A stretch of 64,000 nucleotides of DNA from NCBI GenBank assembly GCA_015063685.1, contig SVTR01000001.1, positions 117,970-181,969 on the forward strand, read 5' to 3'. Position 1 is the first letter of the stretch; each line of letters begins with the position of its first letter. Positions 8,148 to 18,224 of this stretch are shown here, one piece after another. The notes under the pieces are model-generated. The model did not search any database. It was not told the DNA's origin and saw nothing but the letters and a program-made list of their open reading frames with translations. Origin of the DNA: Oscillospiraceae bacterium (GTDB taxonomy: Bacteria > Bacillota > Clostridia > Oscillospirales > CAG-272). The translations under genes were made by a program, and so were the position numbers.

Positions 8148-8627
8148 TTACAGTTTTTTCAGTTGTGCCGCGGCCTCTTCGGCGGTGATCTCGTGCCGTG
8201 CCAGGCGGTCAAGGATCTTGCGGCGCGCTTTGGACTTTTTCTCATGATCCGCCTGTCCGCGAGGCAGAATCTCAGGCTCCGCGGCAACGGCTTCTTCTGC
8301 CGCATCGGGCGCCGTATCGTCCCCCATACCGGACGTGTCATCCGTCGACGGATCAGCCGAGTGTCCGTTCCTATCCAACGCGGAGATCAAATTGTCCAAG
8401 GCGGCGCGGACGGTGGGATAGGATACCCCCAGCTCGCGTTCAACGTCCTTGATACTGCCGCGATTGCGGATAAAAACAAGCAGGAAGCTGGCCTCCTCAG
8501 GGGACAGGGAGCAAAAACGACAGCCGTCGAAACGTCCCTGCATACGGGTGCCGCAATGGTCACAGGTGACCTCCGTGATGGTGATCCCTGCGTTACATAC
8601 GGGACATTTATGGGGTGCTCTGTACAT
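8148..8627 (-). CDS. DUF2089 family zinc-ribbon/HTH protein
   Basis: 159-aa protein with zinc-binding pairs CPVC and CDHC plus CRFC near the N-terminus, then a helix-turn-helix-like region (SLSPEEASFLLVFIRNRGSIKDVERELGVSYPTVRAALDNLI, written here in part as family signature SYPTVR), an acidic linker, and a C-terminal SHOCT-like hairpin (ILDRLARHEITAEEAAAQL). This is the DUF2089 architecture, thought to be regulatory. GGAGG precedes the ATG at 8627; an upstream ATG at 8648 would enclose that site. First gene of the DUF2089-LiaF-like unit, with a strong promoter. Confidence 0.85.
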   Translation of the reverse strand: MYRAPHKCPVCNAGITITEVTCDHCGTRMQGRFDGCRFCSLSPEEASFLLVFIRNRGSIKDVERELGVSYPTVRAALDNLISALDRNGHSADPSTDDTSGMGDDTAPDAAEEAVAAEPEILPRGQADHEKKSKARRKILDRLARHEITAEEAAAQLKKL

Positions 8628-8671
8628 CTGAACCCTCCTTCTTTCCATGCAAAGAATAAGAATGTAATGTC

Positions 8672-8700
8672 ATATTACCACAAATTATTAATTTTGTCAA
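8672..8700 (-). promoter_or_regulatory. Sigma-A promoter of the DUF2089/LiaF-like unit
   Basis: Minus strand TTGACA, 17-bp spacer, TAATAT, preceded by an AT-only stretch (8690-8750) that could act as an UP element. It lies about 45 bp upstream of the gene start. Confidence 0.85.
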
Positions 8701-8772
8701 TAGATTTTATTAATTTTATTAATTTTAAAATTAATTATTTTTATTTTTGGTTAAAAACGCAGTCTTGAAAGC

Positions 8773-8811
8773 AAAAAAGCCCCAACGGAGGCTTCCCTCC
8801 GTTGAGGCTCA
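8773..8811 (-). terminator. Intrinsic terminator of the MoxR/DUF58/transglutaminase operon
   Basis: Minus strand stem GCCTCAACGGAGG / CCTCCGTTGGGGC with a GAAG loop, followed by TTTTTT, about 20 nt after the stop at 8833. Confidence 0.9.
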
Positions 8812-8832
8812 GAGATCCGTCCCCGCCGGGGA

Positions 8833-11800
8833 TCAGATCAAGCGCTTGATATAACGCAGATAGAATCTTGTGCCCATAGGCAGTCTGGCCTTAAGCTCAC
8901 GGCGCAGGTAGAGGTAGAAGGCTGCCATCAGCTTCATCTCCTCCACGGACATACCGTGACCGAATTCCTCGGCAGACATGGCCTCCATCACACGGCGGAG
9001 ATCCGGCAAAGCGATCTCGTTTTCGCGAGGCTTACGCTGGGATTTTTCGTCGGTTCGGGTGAGGGCTGCCGTCAGGCGGTCGGCGTATTCCTCGCGGAAT
9101 TCACCGGCATGGGGTGCCAGGTCGTAGATCTTCAACAGGGTGTTGACGCTGTCCACCATAGAGAAGGCCATTTCACGTCGGTCACCCTCGCTGACGTTGG
9201 TACCATAGCTTCTTTCCAGAACCTGAGAAACCACGCTCTGACGCTGATTCTCAGCGTTTCTCGCGGAAGAAACCACGCTGTAGATAATACCCGCAATCAC
9301 GGCGATACCCAAAATGATACCCAGGGTAATGAAGGTGCCTATCATCACGATCTCGTCGTAATCATCGGGCAGCTCGTCACCGGTACCGGTTTCATCGTCG
9401 GTTTCGGATTCATCCTCATCGGGATCAGGCTCATCCACGTCGGGAGCGGAGGTCTCCAGCTCGGGGGGGATCACGGGCTCAGAGGGCACAATGGTATCGC
9501 CGCTCTTGACACCGTACATACCGCCGTAATACTGGGGCGTAGTCTCATACTGGATCCAGCCGATGCCATCGAAGTAGACCTCGATCCAGGCATGGGCCTC
9601 ATAGTCCCTAACGTAGCCGCCGTAAGTCATGTCGGTACCGTCACCGTTATTTTCCAGACCGGACGCGATATAGCCCTCCGCATAACGGACGGGGATCCCC
9701 AACTCACGCAGGATCAGCGCGGCGGAGGAAGCAAACTGCACGCAATAGCCTTCCTTGGTATTCACAAGGAAATTCTCCACGCCGTCCATGCTCTCGTCCA
9801 CGTTGGACAAATCGGGGGTGATGGAATATTCGCAGCCCAGATCATAAATGATATAATCGATCACGTTGCGAACCAAAAGGTCTCTCTGAACGTAGACCTG
9901 AGCCGAGCCGGCGTTCTTTACAGCCGCCAGGGACACGTCCGCAGGCACATCCACCCAGGTTCTTTGGACGTAAGAGAAGGATTCATCCTCCTCGGTGGCA
10001 GGGTCATCGGGCTCCTCAATGAGGGTCTCCTCCTGCACCTCGGTGTGGGCTTGGGCTACAATGGCCGCGGCCAGATCCTTGATGATCAAGCTATCGGATT
10101 TACCCGTGTAGGTGCTGTAATTCGAGGCCTCGCCGGCCTTGTAGTCAGCGCTGTTGGCGGGATTCTCCACACCGTAAACGAAATTTGCATAAGCATCGTA
10201 CTCATGGAGATAGGCCATCAAAGCCTGCCGCTCCTCGGTGGTCATGTTGTTGGCGTAACGGTACACCAAGGTCTCCTCCAAGGGCATAGCGCCGCCGTCC
10301 AGCACCTCGGCAGACTGCACACGGTTGCCCGAGCGAGTCAACTGAATGGTGCCGTTGGGGGTCGCCACGGTAACGACGCTTCCATCAATGGTCACGTCGT
10401 CGGTATCGTGGTAGGTGCGCCAAACGAGGGTGTTTCTTCCCGACTTGCACTGATAGGAGAACAGCGTAGTTCCGTCCTGCTGCTCCTCGGTATAGAGCAA
10501 CAGCGAGCTGGATACCGTACCGTCATCCTTGACCGTGATGCGCTCCTTGGCCAGAAGCACCTCACGCTGAAGGTTAAAGGCGGCGATGAGATCTGCCTGG
10601 TTCTTCGCCCAGTATTCACTGGTCATCACCTGGGCATAGGTCACCGTAGCCTGAGATGCATCGTTCTCCTCAAAGGCGCGGCCTGTGTAAATACCGTCGA
10701 AATAATTGACGTAGCTGGTTTCCGAAAGCACGGTGGAGCCATACTCAAACATACCCTCCACGCTCTTGAAGGTCGTGGGGAAATAGGCGTGAGAGGAGGG
10801 ACTGTTCACACGGCGCAGACTGACCAGCGCATTGACGAAGCCGTAGGGGAGATTAGACTGATACTTGGACAGATAGTAGTTGTTATAGTCGGGATTATCC
10901 ACCAGCGAAGGCTTCATGTAGTGGAAGAACTGATAGCGGAATTCCTCGCCGGGAGATCGGGTGGTATCAAACATATCCCGATAGATATTCAGGGTATCGT
11001 CGCTGACGGCCTGCCAGGCACCGTCCTTATAGTCCGTGCCGATCCAACCGCGCAGATAATAGTTGGTATTGTAGCGGGATTCCAAATAAAAGATCTGCTT
11101 ACCGGTAAATTCCAGCTGCTCCAGATCCGTGGAGCGGGGACGGAAGTTGTTGCCGTTCTGCTCGTACTCCAGCTCGTCCAGCTTGGCGTCGTTGCCTCGC
11201 AGAAGCGCGGTTACATAGTCACGGGCATAGGACATCTTCTCATCAATGGCCTCGATGGGCTCAAAGCGTCCCGTTACGGTCATGGCGGGCAGAAGAATGA
11301 TCAGGAACGCCAGCACGAGAGCGGCCGCGGAAGCAAATCCACCCATGGCGGCGCGGGATTGCTCGGTGATACGGTCATAGCGCTTGACGGCGTTGACCTG
11401 CTTGCGGATAGCCCTCTCCTCTGCCTTTTTCTGCTTTTTCTCGGCAGGAGACAGGGGCGTCGATGCTTTCTTGGGCGCGGATTTTTTCTTTCCACCGCCG
11501 AAATAGTCGGTCAGCTCCTCGTCCACCGTTTTTTCAGCCACAAAGCGGGCGGCCTTGCGAGCAGACTTATTGGCAGCCTTACGGGCAGCCTTCTCCGCAG
11601 ACTTTTTCGCCTCTGCCTCCACGTATTCGGGGGGATAGGCAGGGCGCTCGTCGTTAAAGAGATTCATGCCCGTGTCGTAGCGCTTGTCATCCTTGACACG
11701 GTAAAGTCGGTCGTAGGCTGCCATGACCAACACCGTGGCAAAGGAAACGATTACAAGCACGATACCCAGGTTAGAGGCAAACACAGCCCCCACGCTGCCG

Positions 11801-12510
11801 TCGTGATCCCGCAGGTTACTGTAGACGTTGAAGGTGAGGGTCACCACCAGGAAGGTAGTGGCAAGAATGGCGGGAGGTATGATGCGCACACGGCGCACCA
11901 GACTGAAGGCGAAAACCGCACCCACGATCACGCACAGTACACCGATACCCACCGACAAAAGCTCCTCCTCGGAGGTCGAGGTACTGAACGCTACTTGATA
12001 TTTCTCGTAGGTATCATACTTGATATCCACCAAGCGCTGCAAAGCGGCATTGTAGACACTCAGGATGCCATAGAGCAGATCGGTAAAAATGGAGGGGCGG
12101 GTCACGATGAGAACCACCGCACTGCCCACGGCACCTACTGAGGACACAATGATACCCCAGCGGTCATACAGGGCGATGGCCACCAGCGCCACCACCACCA
12201 AGGTACAAGTGAAAATAGTGCCTACGGGGACGTTGATCTTGAAGGCGGCATTGAGGTAGGTCACAAAGCCGGCAGCGGCCAGCCAGACCACCAGCGTGCG
12301 GCACAGATAACCAAGCACGCGGAACAGGATGTGCCGTCCGGCCTTATCGGGAGGACAGACGATGGGGCGCTTATGAACCGACAGGATGGCGTTTTTCTGC
12401 GCCTTTGCTTCGGCCTTCTTTTGCTTTTTTTCAAGGGTCTTGGCCCGTCGCAACGCCTTTTTCTGCTGTTTCTCGGCTTGGATCACAGCATCCTTGGATC
12501 TTTTGCTCAT
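8833..12510 (-). CDS. Transglutaminase-like domain membrane protein (TgpA-like)
   Basis: 1225-aa protein. The basic Ala/Lys N-terminus is followed by several TM helices (about 65-270), a second Lys/Ala-rich cytoplasmic segment, another TM near 395, and a long extracellular part. That part holds a transglutaminase-like core: Cys near 921 in EGYCVQFASSAALILRELG, His near 972 in AHAWIEVYFDG, then GWIQYETTP. An acidic Asp/Glu/Pro linker, a final TM (FITLGIILGIAVIAGIIY) and a cytoplasmic DUF4129-like tail complete it. Third gene of a MoxR-DUF58-TgpA operon, a common arrangement; it overlaps the DUF58 stop by 4 nt. Its substrate at the surface is unknown. Confidence 0.88.
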   Translation of the reverse strand: MSKRSKDAVIQAEKQQKKALRRAKTLEKKQKKAEAKAQKNAILSVHKRPIVCPPDKAGRHILFRVLGYLCRTLVVWLAAAGFVTYLNAAFKINVPVGTIFTCTLVVVALVAIALYDRWGIIVSSVGAVGSAVVLIVTRPSIFTDLLYGILSVYNAALQRLVDIKYDTYEKYQVAFSTSTSEEELLSVGIGVLCVIVGAVFAFSLVRRVRIIPPAILATTFLVVTLTFNVYSNLRDHDGSVGAVFASNLGIVLVIVSFATVLVMAAYDRLYRVKDDKRYDTGMNLFNDERPAYPPEYVEAEAKKSAEKAARKAANKSARKAARFVAEKTVDEELTDYFGGGKKKSAPKKASTPLSPAEKKQKKAEERAIRKQVNAVKRYDRITEQSRAAMGGFASAAALVLAFLIILLPAMTVTGRFEPIEAIDEKMSYARDYVTALLRGNDAKLDELEYEQNGNNFRPRSTDLEQLEFTGKQIFYLESRYNTNYYLRGWIGTDYKDGAWQAVSDDTLNIYRDMFDTTRSPGEEFRYQFFHYMKPSLVDNPDYNNYYLSKYQSNLPYGFVNALVSLRRVNSPSSHAYFPTTFKSVEGMFEYGSTVLSETSYVNYFDGIYTGRAFEENDASQATVTYAQVMTSEYWAKNQADLIAAFNLQREVLLAKERITVKDDGTVSSSLLLYTEEQQDGTTLFSYQCKSGRNTLVWRTYHDTDDVTIDGSVVTVATPNGTIQLTRSGNRVQSAEVLDGGAMPLEETLVYRYANNMTTEERQALMAYLHEYDAYANFVYGVENPANSADYKAGEASNYSTYTGKSDSLIIKDLAAAIVAQAHTEVQEETLIEEPDDPATEEDESFSYVQRTWVDVPADVSLAAVKNAGSAQVYVQRDLLVRNVIDYIIYDLGCEYSITPDLSNVDESMDGVENFLVNTKEGYCVQFASSAALILRELGIPVRYAEGYIASGLENNGDGTDMTYGGYVRDYEAHAWIEVYFDGIGWIQYETTPQYYGGMYGVKSGDTIVPSEPVIPPELETSAPDVDEPDPDEDESETDDETGTGDELPDDYDEIVMIGTFITLGIILGIAVIAGIIYSVVSSARNAENQRQSVVSQVLERSYGTNVSEGDRREMAFSMVDSVNTLLKIYDLAPHAGEFREEYADRLTAALTRTDEKSQRKPRENEIALPDLRRVMEAMSAEEFGHGMSVEEMKLMAAFYLYLRRELKARLPMGTRFYLRYIKRLI

Positions 12511-14993
12511 ACCGCCTCACCTCCTTCCTGTCGTACGGCGATCATACCGCTGGTGCGCAGAGAGAGACCGCCGGAAAGAAGGGTCTCGCGACAACCCTCC
12601 AGATAAGATGCACGCTCCGCAGGATAGAGGAACCGATCCTCGGGATTGTAGAGAATGACCTCGGTGGAGCCCACGCTGCCTGCATCGGCCACACCGGGAA
12701 GGGCCGTCAGATCCGAGAGCATAGCGTTATCCATGGTAGAAGTCACAAAGAGCTGCTTGGCACTCTGCACGTCCGACAGCATGGCGGTCAGACTGCATAC
12801 CCGCTGATCGGCACGGCAAAGGGGGGCAGTGGCAAAGCAATGGTAAATGCTTTCGAACTCATCCACGCCCCGCAAGGGATAGGCATAGAGGCCCATATCC
12901 GAGCGATGGTCAAACCAGATGAGGGTCACGTTATGACCCTGGCGAAGCTCGGCCAGCACGGAGGCTACAGTCAGCTCGACCACGCCGTCAGCCAGGTACT
13001 CGTTCATATCATCGTAGTAGGAGGGCTGAGCCAGACGGTGAACGTCATGAATGGAAACCTTCTCCTCTGCCTCGGCCATTTGAGCATCCGAGGCTTCCGT
13101 GCGGTCAGCCACCGCCTTGCGCTGGGCCAGGCGGGCTTCCAGAGCTTCATCGGAAATACTGTGGGTCTCCGCAGTCTCCGCGTTACGATATTTCTTCTGA
13201 AGGGCCTTCTTTTTTCGGGCTTCCTTTTTGGCCTTGGCCTCCTCCTTAGCCGCTTTTTTCTCGGCGGGTGTCAGCTTCTTCTTCTCTTCCTCGGACTTGG
13301 GAGTCTCCGCCTTGGGCGGTTCATCCGGGAAATGGGCAGACATATCGCAGAAGATCACGGTCTCATTGGAGGTGCCCGTGTTGTAATCCTTCACCACGAA
13401 GTTTTCGGATTTGGAGGAGAGCTTCCAATGGATGCTCTTTAAAGGATCGCCGTTCTGATAGTCGCGGATGTCGCTAACCTCCAGACGATCCACCACCAAG
13501 GGGGATTTTACGGTGCGGGCGGTATCGTCCGAAACCGACTGAGCCAGGATGTCCTCCAGGTTCATGCGGCGGGGCAAAACGTACACCGTTGTCATGTTTT
13601 CAATAGGCACCCGCACGCGGAAGAGGCGGAAGAAATCGTACACGTAGAAGCAACGAACACCGATATCATAAGTGCCTCTGAAACGGAAGCGGACGGTGTT
13701 CTTCATGTGATAGCTGGACATGGGTGCCATGGAAAGGCGGACACTTCTGTCTGTACACCGCACGCTGTTGGACTGGGGAATGCTCACTCTCGCGTCAATA
13801 AAGGGGAAGGCGAAGGGCGAGCGGTTATCAATGCGAAATTCATAGGTATAAGGTTGATTCTTTTCCGTGGTCGCGGAATCCGAGATCATGCTCACGGTCA
13901 GAACGTGCCGCGCGATCAGCGTATAAAGCAGCAGCGGCAGGGGGAGCAGGAACATGAACCAGAAGAAAAGATTGGACACCTTACTGAGCAGGGCCTGGGT
14001 GAACACCACGGACGCGCCCAGCAAGATCAAATACGTGTTGAACCTGGGGGTGCAGGTGACGTTCTTTTCGTCATCCTCGGTAAACTTGCCCTTGGACTTG
14101 GCCCGTCTTACACGAAGGCGGCGTCGGAAAAACCGACCCATCCGCTCAAAGGGAGTCTTGATGATCTCCTTGAGGGAAAGCCCTTCCTCCTCCGTCCCCG
14201 AAAGGGAGATCAGATGCAAGAAGAGATGCATGCCAAACAGCACCGCCCCCAGCACAAGGATCAAAATGGGAAACGCAGTACCCACACCCCATTGGATGGC
14301 ATCCTCGGGGGGTGTATCTGCCACCGTATATTTCTCGGCCATGAGCGGGGACATCAAGGCACGGATGACCACGTCGGACAAGAGTACCAGCGCGCCGCCA
14401 CCCAAAGCAGATGCCGTCAGGGGGAGCATACGGCGGGAGGTAGCTTTGCCGAGGTGCTTGATATTGGGCACAACCAGCAGGAAAAGCAGGATCAGGGCGA
14501 TCCAGAACACCAACCATCCGAGACCCTCCGCGTACAGAAGGAGCTTTACGGGGGTGGCAACGTCCTTAAAGAGGCTCATGCCCAGGATCTCGGCAATTCC
14601 CTCGTGGTCAAAGCTGAGGAAATACCCCAGCACGGAAAAGCCCGAAGCGGTGATCAAGGTGACCTTGGTCTCCTTTCGTCCCGGCTCAATGACCTCATAC
14701 CGAAGGGCAGGCAGCGCAGAAAAGACCACGCCGGCGACAAGCACCAAGGCGATAACGCAAAGAAGGATCAGTTTGGCGTGCTGCTTGATTTTGGGGAAAA
14801 TTACGCTTTTGCGCTTGACCTTTTTTGTTTTCCTCACAAAGGAGTGTCCGCAGGGACAGACCTTTGTCATCAGGGGCACCACCTTACCGCAGGCCTCGCA
14901 TTTGACGCCCAGGGTAGTGCCGCAGTTCATACAGTACGTCCTGTCCGCGGCCACGTATTTGCCGCAGTTGGGACATTGCTTCATCGGTTCCAT
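12507..14993 (-). CDS. DUF58 domain protein with N-terminal zinc ribbons
   Basis: About 828 aa. The N-terminus has paired zinc ribbons (CPNCGKY, CMNCG, CEACG, CPCGH). TM helices follow at roughly 70-300, then another TM pair. The DUF58 domain carries the signature DYQNGDPLKSIHWKLSSKSENFVVKDY, split by a Lys/Ala-rich insertion, and a vWA-like C-terminus. DUF58 proteins pair with MoxR ATPases as putative metal/cofactor or envelope-assembly chaperones. The ATG at 14993 has a weak GGGTG site; a GTG at 15002 is also possible. It lies 14 nt after moxR and overlaps the transglutaminase gene. Confidence 0.85.
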   Translation of the reverse strand: MEPMKQCPNCGKYVAADRTYCMNCGTTLGVKCEACGKVVPLMTKVCPCGHSFVRKTKKVKRKSVIFPKIKQHAKLILLCVIALVLVAGVVFSALPALRYEVIEPGRKETKVTLITASGFSVLGYFLSFDHEGIAEILGMSLFKDVATPVKLLLYAEGLGWLVFWIALILLFLLVVPNIKHLGKATSRRMLPLTASALGGGALVLLSDVVIRALMSPLMAEKYTVADTPPEDAIQWGVGTAFPILILVLGAVLFGMHLFLHLISLSGTEEEGLSLKEIIKTPFERMGRFFRRRLRVRRAKSKGKFTEDDEKNVTCTPRFNTYLILLGASVVFTQALLSKVSNLFFWFMFLLPLPLLLYTLIARHVLTVSMISDSATTEKNQPYTYEFRIDNRSPFAFPFIDARVSIPQSNSVRCTDRSVRLSMAPMSSYHMKNTVRFRFRGTYDIGVRCFYVYDFFRLFRVRVPIENMTTVYVLPRRMNLEDILAQSVSDDTARTVKSPLVVDRLEVSDIRDYQNGDPLKSIHWKLSSKSENFVVKDYNTGTSNETVIFCDMSAHFPDEPPKAETPKSEEEKKKLTPAEKKAAKEEAKAKKEARKKKALQKKYRNAETAETHSISDEALEARLAQRKAVADRTEASDAQMAEAEEKVSIHDVHRLAQPSYYDDMNEYLADGVVELTVASVLAELRQGHNVTLIWFDHRSDMGLYAYPLRGVDEFESIYHCFATAPLCRADQRVCSLTAMLSDVQSAKQLFVTSTMDNAMLSDLTALPGVADAGSVGSTEVILYNPEDRFLYPAERASYLEGCRETLLSGGLSLRTSGMIAVRQEGGEAV

Positions 14994-15007
14994 AAAAGGC
15001 ACCCGTA

Positions 15008-16060
15008 TCAGTTCTTGGACTCAGCCTTGGCACCGCGCTTGCCCTTGTAGGGCACCTCAGTGGTGCGAAGGATCTCACCCAGCACGTCCAGCGTGGTCTG
15101 ATGGGCCAGCTTGGCCTCCTGACGAAGCATGAGACGGTGAGCAATGGCGGCTCTGAACAGTGCGGCGATATCGTCGGGGATCACGTAGTCACGGCCACGA
15201 AGGAAGGCGTAGGCCTGAGCCAGATGCACCATGGCCACCGACGCACGGGGAGACGCGCCCAAAGCCAGGGCAGGATGACGGCGGGTCGCCGTGATGAGGG
15301 TGACGATATAGGCGTACAGCTCGTCGTCGATATGTACGTTTTTGACCAGCTCGCGGATATGGCGAAGCTCTTCAATGGTCAGCACGGATCTGACGGAGGA
15401 CAGGGGATTTTCGCTGCTGCGCGCCTTGATGATGTTGATCTCCTCGGCGGCATTGGGATATCCCATGCTGATTTTGAGAGCGAAACGGTCAAGCTGAGCC
15501 TCGGGCAGGGGGTAGGTGCCCACGTAGCCCGCGGGGTTCTGAGTGGCGATAACCATGAAGGGATCGGGCACATCCATGGTGTTGCCGTCCACGGTGACCT
15601 TTCCCTCTTCCATCGCCTCCAGAAGTGCGGACTGGGTCTTGGGAGAGGCACGGTTGATCTCGTCGGCCAGGAGCAGATTACACATCACGAGACCCTCGCG
15701 GAACTCGAACTTTTCCTTCTGGCGGTTGTAAATATGGAAGCCCGTGATGTCGGAGGCCATGACGTCGGGGGTGAACTGGGCGCGTCTGAACTGCAGACCC
15801 GTCACCTTGGCCAAGGTAGACGCCAGGGTGGTCTTACCCGTGCCGGGAACGTCCTCGATGAGCACGTGGGTGCCGGCCAGCATAGCCGTCAGCAGTTGGA
15901 TGATCTCACTGCGCTTACCCACCACAACCTTCTCCACCTCGTCGGCGGCGGCGATCATTTTGGCATGGGCGGCGGCCATTTCGGGAGACAGATGGGATTC
16001 CTTTTTGTTATCCTTGCTATCAACGGAGATGTCATTGGTTTGGATGTCTTTTTCGCTCAT
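15008..16060 (-). CDS. MoxR-family AAA+ ATPase
   Basis: 350-aa ATPase with Walker A in EDVPGTGKTT (about 70-78), Walker B LLLADEINRA, and the MoxR-specific blocks GTYPLPEAQLDRF and ALGASPRASVAM. It works with the DUF58 and transglutaminase proteins encoded immediately downstream; this trio is thought to assemble or activate envelope proteins. GGAAAGGAAA precedes the ATG, and a near-consensus promoter lies 70 bp upstream. First gene of the operon. Confidence 0.93.
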   Translation of the reverse strand: MSEKDIQTNDISVDSKDNKKESHLSPEMAAAHAKMIAAADEVEKVVVGKRSEIIQLLTAMLAGTHVLIEDVPGTGKTTLASTLAKVTGLQFRRAQFTPDVMASDITGFHIYNRQKEKFEFREGLVMCNLLLADEINRASPKTQSALLEAMEEGKVTVDGNTMDVPDPFMVIATQNPAGYVGTYPLPEAQLDRFALKISMGYPNAAEEINIIKARSSENPLSSVRSVLTIEELRHIRELVKNVHIDDELYAYIVTLITATRRHPALALGASPRASVAMVHLAQAYAFLRGRDYVIPDDIAALFRAAIAHRLMLRQEAKLAHQTTLDVLGEILRTTEVPYKGKRGAKAESKN

Positions 16061-16128
16061 GGATTTGGTTTCCTTTCCGTTATGTATTTCAAGTTGATTT
16101 TTTATTTGGACAAAAATACAGATATATC

Positions 16129-16157
16129 ATTATACCACAAATTTAGCAACTTGGCAA
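16129..16157 (-). promoter_or_regulatory. Sigma-A promoter of the moxR operon
   Basis: Minus strand TTGCCA, 17-bp spacer, perfect TATAAT. The MITE-like element at 16215-16377 ends about 58 bp upstream of the -35. Confidence 0.82.
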
Positions 16158-16214
16158 GGTGTTTTTGATGCAAAGCTCACATTTTCACGGCTTAGGCAAA
16201 AATATTTACATTTT

Positions 16215-16377
16215 AGGGCATCTCTAAAAACTCATCGCACGCCGATATGACGGTGCTTTTTCCGTCATACGTCACAAAATTCTTTCGCATAGGGCCAACT
16301 ATGCGTGCAGATTTTTGTTTAGTCTGACGAAAAAATCCCTCGCCTCTCGCCGCACGCTGAGTATTTAGAGATGCCCT
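16215..16377. mobile_element. MITE-like element, copy 1 (163 bp)
   Basis: Bounded by 14-bp perfect terminal inverted repeats AGGGCATCTCTAAA / TTTAGAGATGCCCT and too short to encode a protein. Internal hairpins include GCATAG...CTATGC and GACGG...CCGTC. A second copy in inverted orientation at 23628-23790 differs at about two positions. No clear target-site duplication beyond TT is evident. No matching transposase is in the window. Confidence 0.8.
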
Positions 16378-16400
16378 TTAGTGAAAGTTCACAAAATGAC

Positions 16401-16432
16401 ACAAAGGGACTGCCCGGAGAAGGGGCAGTCCC
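16401..16432 (-). terminator. Terminator of the sigma/anti-sigma unit
   Basis: Minus strand stem GGGACTGCCC / GGGCAGTCCC with a 7-nt loop and a short TTTGT tail, just after the stop at 16441. Confidence 0.7.
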
Positions 16433-16440
16433 AAAAGACG

Positions 16441-17652
16441 TTATACGGGCCGATGATACAGATAGATCCTCACGTTTTCGATGGAAATATTTACCTCAAA
16501 GCCCCAGGACAGACGGCCGGGATAAGTCAGCGTGATGGTTTGGGGAACGCCGGCTTTCAGAGAAAGATCAGCGCCATCGCCCAGCATTAAATGATCGTCG
16601 CTGTATTTCGCTCCCAAGCTGATGCGGGTTTGGATATCCTCCGTTGCCATAATCTTCAAGGTGATCTTGTGTCGGGCTTTGTCCGTGGCGTCTATATCAT
16701 CGGTGAGGATGTCGGGCTCTAATTTCACGATCTCCACACGAATAGATGACGTAGCCTCGTAAACGTGGTTCATGGTAAATTCGCCGTTCTTATAAGTAAC
16801 CACGTAGCTGTCGTAGGGGTGATACCGCCACAAATCACTAAAGGTATCGAAGAAATCCGAGCCTGCGGCCAGCCTTTGACCGCCGCCGTAATGCCTGTCT
16901 ACCAGCCAGATGGCATCCAACTCAGGCGACAGACGGTAAATATGCTCCGACGTCTCGATCCAACACGTTCCGCGCTCCACGCTTTCGGGCACGACGTTAT
17001 CATATACATCCGACATGGTTTCAGTGGCCAAGGACTCCGCGTATTCATCGATGGGGATTAGCTTCTGCAGCTTTTCAAGCAGCCGCGCGGAGGCTTTGGG
17101 ATCCAGGGTTTTATTGGAGATTCCCCAACCGTCCCAGGTGTATTGTCGAATTCTGACAATACCGACGGGAACGGAAGGATTCCCCATATCCTCCGTTTCG
17201 GGTTCCACTACTTCCTCGGTCTCGAGTTCCTCTACCTTCTCCGTCTCAGGAGCCACGACTTCTTCAGTCTCAAGAATCATATCCGTATTCGTTTCAGCGA
17301 CTTGGGTTTCGGTGTCTTGGATTTCGGTGTCTCGAGTTTCGGTAGCTTGGGTTTCGGGGTTGGTTGTGGATTCACTTTGAGGCTCGGCCGTGGGTTCGGG
17401 CTCGGTCACCTCTAGCTTTGTGCCGCCGGGGATAGGATCAGGTTGATTTCCTGCCCATATGATCCCCCCCATCACGCCGAGAGCCACCAAAATGCATACC
17501 GCGGCTACTCCCCAACCGCCGTTCATGAACTGTCGGAAAGCTGACGGATGTTTGGGAACGACTATCGGGGCTTTCTCTTCGGGAATAACGGCAGTCATGA
17601 TAAGATTGTCACTCAGGTTGCCAATGGCTTCAAAAGCGGTCAGACCTTTCAT
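16441..17652 (-). CDS. Probable membrane anti-sigma factor
   Basis: 403-aa protein: a short cytoplasmic N-terminus (MKGLTAFEAIGNLSDNLI, typical of the partner gene of this sigma-factor type), one TM (about 47-67), a long linker of Thr/Glu/Val/Pro repeats (TETQATETRDTEIQDTETQ and related), and an extracellular domain of about 220 residues with no recognised fold. It overlaps the upstream sigma-factor gene by 4 nt (ATGA), the usual arrangement for co-translated sigma/anti-sigma pairs. The cue it senses is unknown. Confidence 0.75.
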   Translation of the reverse strand: MKGLTAFEAIGNLSDNLIMTAVIPEEKAPIVVPKHPSAFRQFMNGGWGVAAVCILVALGVMGGIIWAGNQPDPIPGGTKLEVTEPEPTAEPQSESTTNPETQATETRDTEIQDTETQVAETNTDMILETEEVVAPETEKVEELETEEVVEPETEDMGNPSVPVGIVRIRQYTWDGWGISNKTLDPKASARLLEKLQKLIPIDEYAESLATETMSDVYDNVVPESVERGTCWIETSEHIYRLSPELDAIWLVDRHYGGGQRLAAGSDFFDTFSDLWRYHPYDSYVVTYKNGEFTMNHVYEATSSIRVEIVKLEPDILTDDIDATDKARHKITLKIMATEDIQTRISLGAKYSDDHLMLGDGADLSLKAGVPQTITLTYPGRLSWGFEVNISIENVRIYLYHRPV

Positions 17653-18191
17653 ATACTATACCCCCTTTCGGTCAGATACACCCTTAATTTTTCACGGACA
17701 CGGTAGAGTCGGGAGGACACGGCGTCCTCGCTCAATCGGTAAGCTTTGGCCATACGCTCTACGGGATAGGCGTGAAAATACCGTCCTACAAACAGCTTTT
17801 GGTTCAGGGGATCCTGGGTCAGAAGAAAGGCTTCCAGGTGGGCGGTCAGCTCTCCCGAGGATTCCTCCGGCATGGGAATGCATTCCTCCAGCTCATGGAG
17901 CGCCAGGTCAAAATCAGCGTTTCGTCGCACTCTCTGCCGACGGCGCAGACGCCCCACGGACAAATTTCTCGCGATGCGGCAAACGTACGCCCCCAGAGAT
18001 GCGGGGCGGGTAGGGGGGATGCTTTGCCAGGTTTTCAGATAGGTATCGTTGACGCACTCCTCCGCGTCTGCCTTGACAGACAAAATATTCATTGACACCT
18101 GCATACACAGCTTACCGTATTTCTCGGCCGTCTCGCTGATGGCTCGTTCATCCCGATTGAAATACAGATCAATGATCTTACTGTCTTCCAT
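17649..18191 (-). CDS. Sigma-70 family (ECF-like) RNA polymerase sigma factor
   Basis: 180 aa with region 2 (MNILSVKADAEECVNDTYLKTWQSIPP) and region 4 (GRYFHAYPVERMAKAYRLSEDAVSSRLYRVREKLR). It belongs to a clostridial ECF-like group in which the sigma gene is followed by an anti-sigma gene, as here. AGGAGGTG lies 5 nt before the ATG. A CGTC-type -10 upstream suggests autoregulation. Target genes are unknown. Confidence 0.9.
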   Translation of the reverse strand: MEDSKIIDLYFNRDERAISETAEKYGKLCMQVSMNILSVKADAEECVNDTYLKTWQSIPPTRPASLGAYVCRIARNLSVGRLRRRQRVRRNADFDLALHELEECIPMPEESSGELTAHLEAFLLTQDPLNQKLFVGRYFHAYPVERMAKAYRLSEDAVSSRLYRVREKLRVYLTERGYSI

Positions 18192-18224
18192 ATGGCACCT
18201 CCTTACAAGTGGTTTTCACCCTAT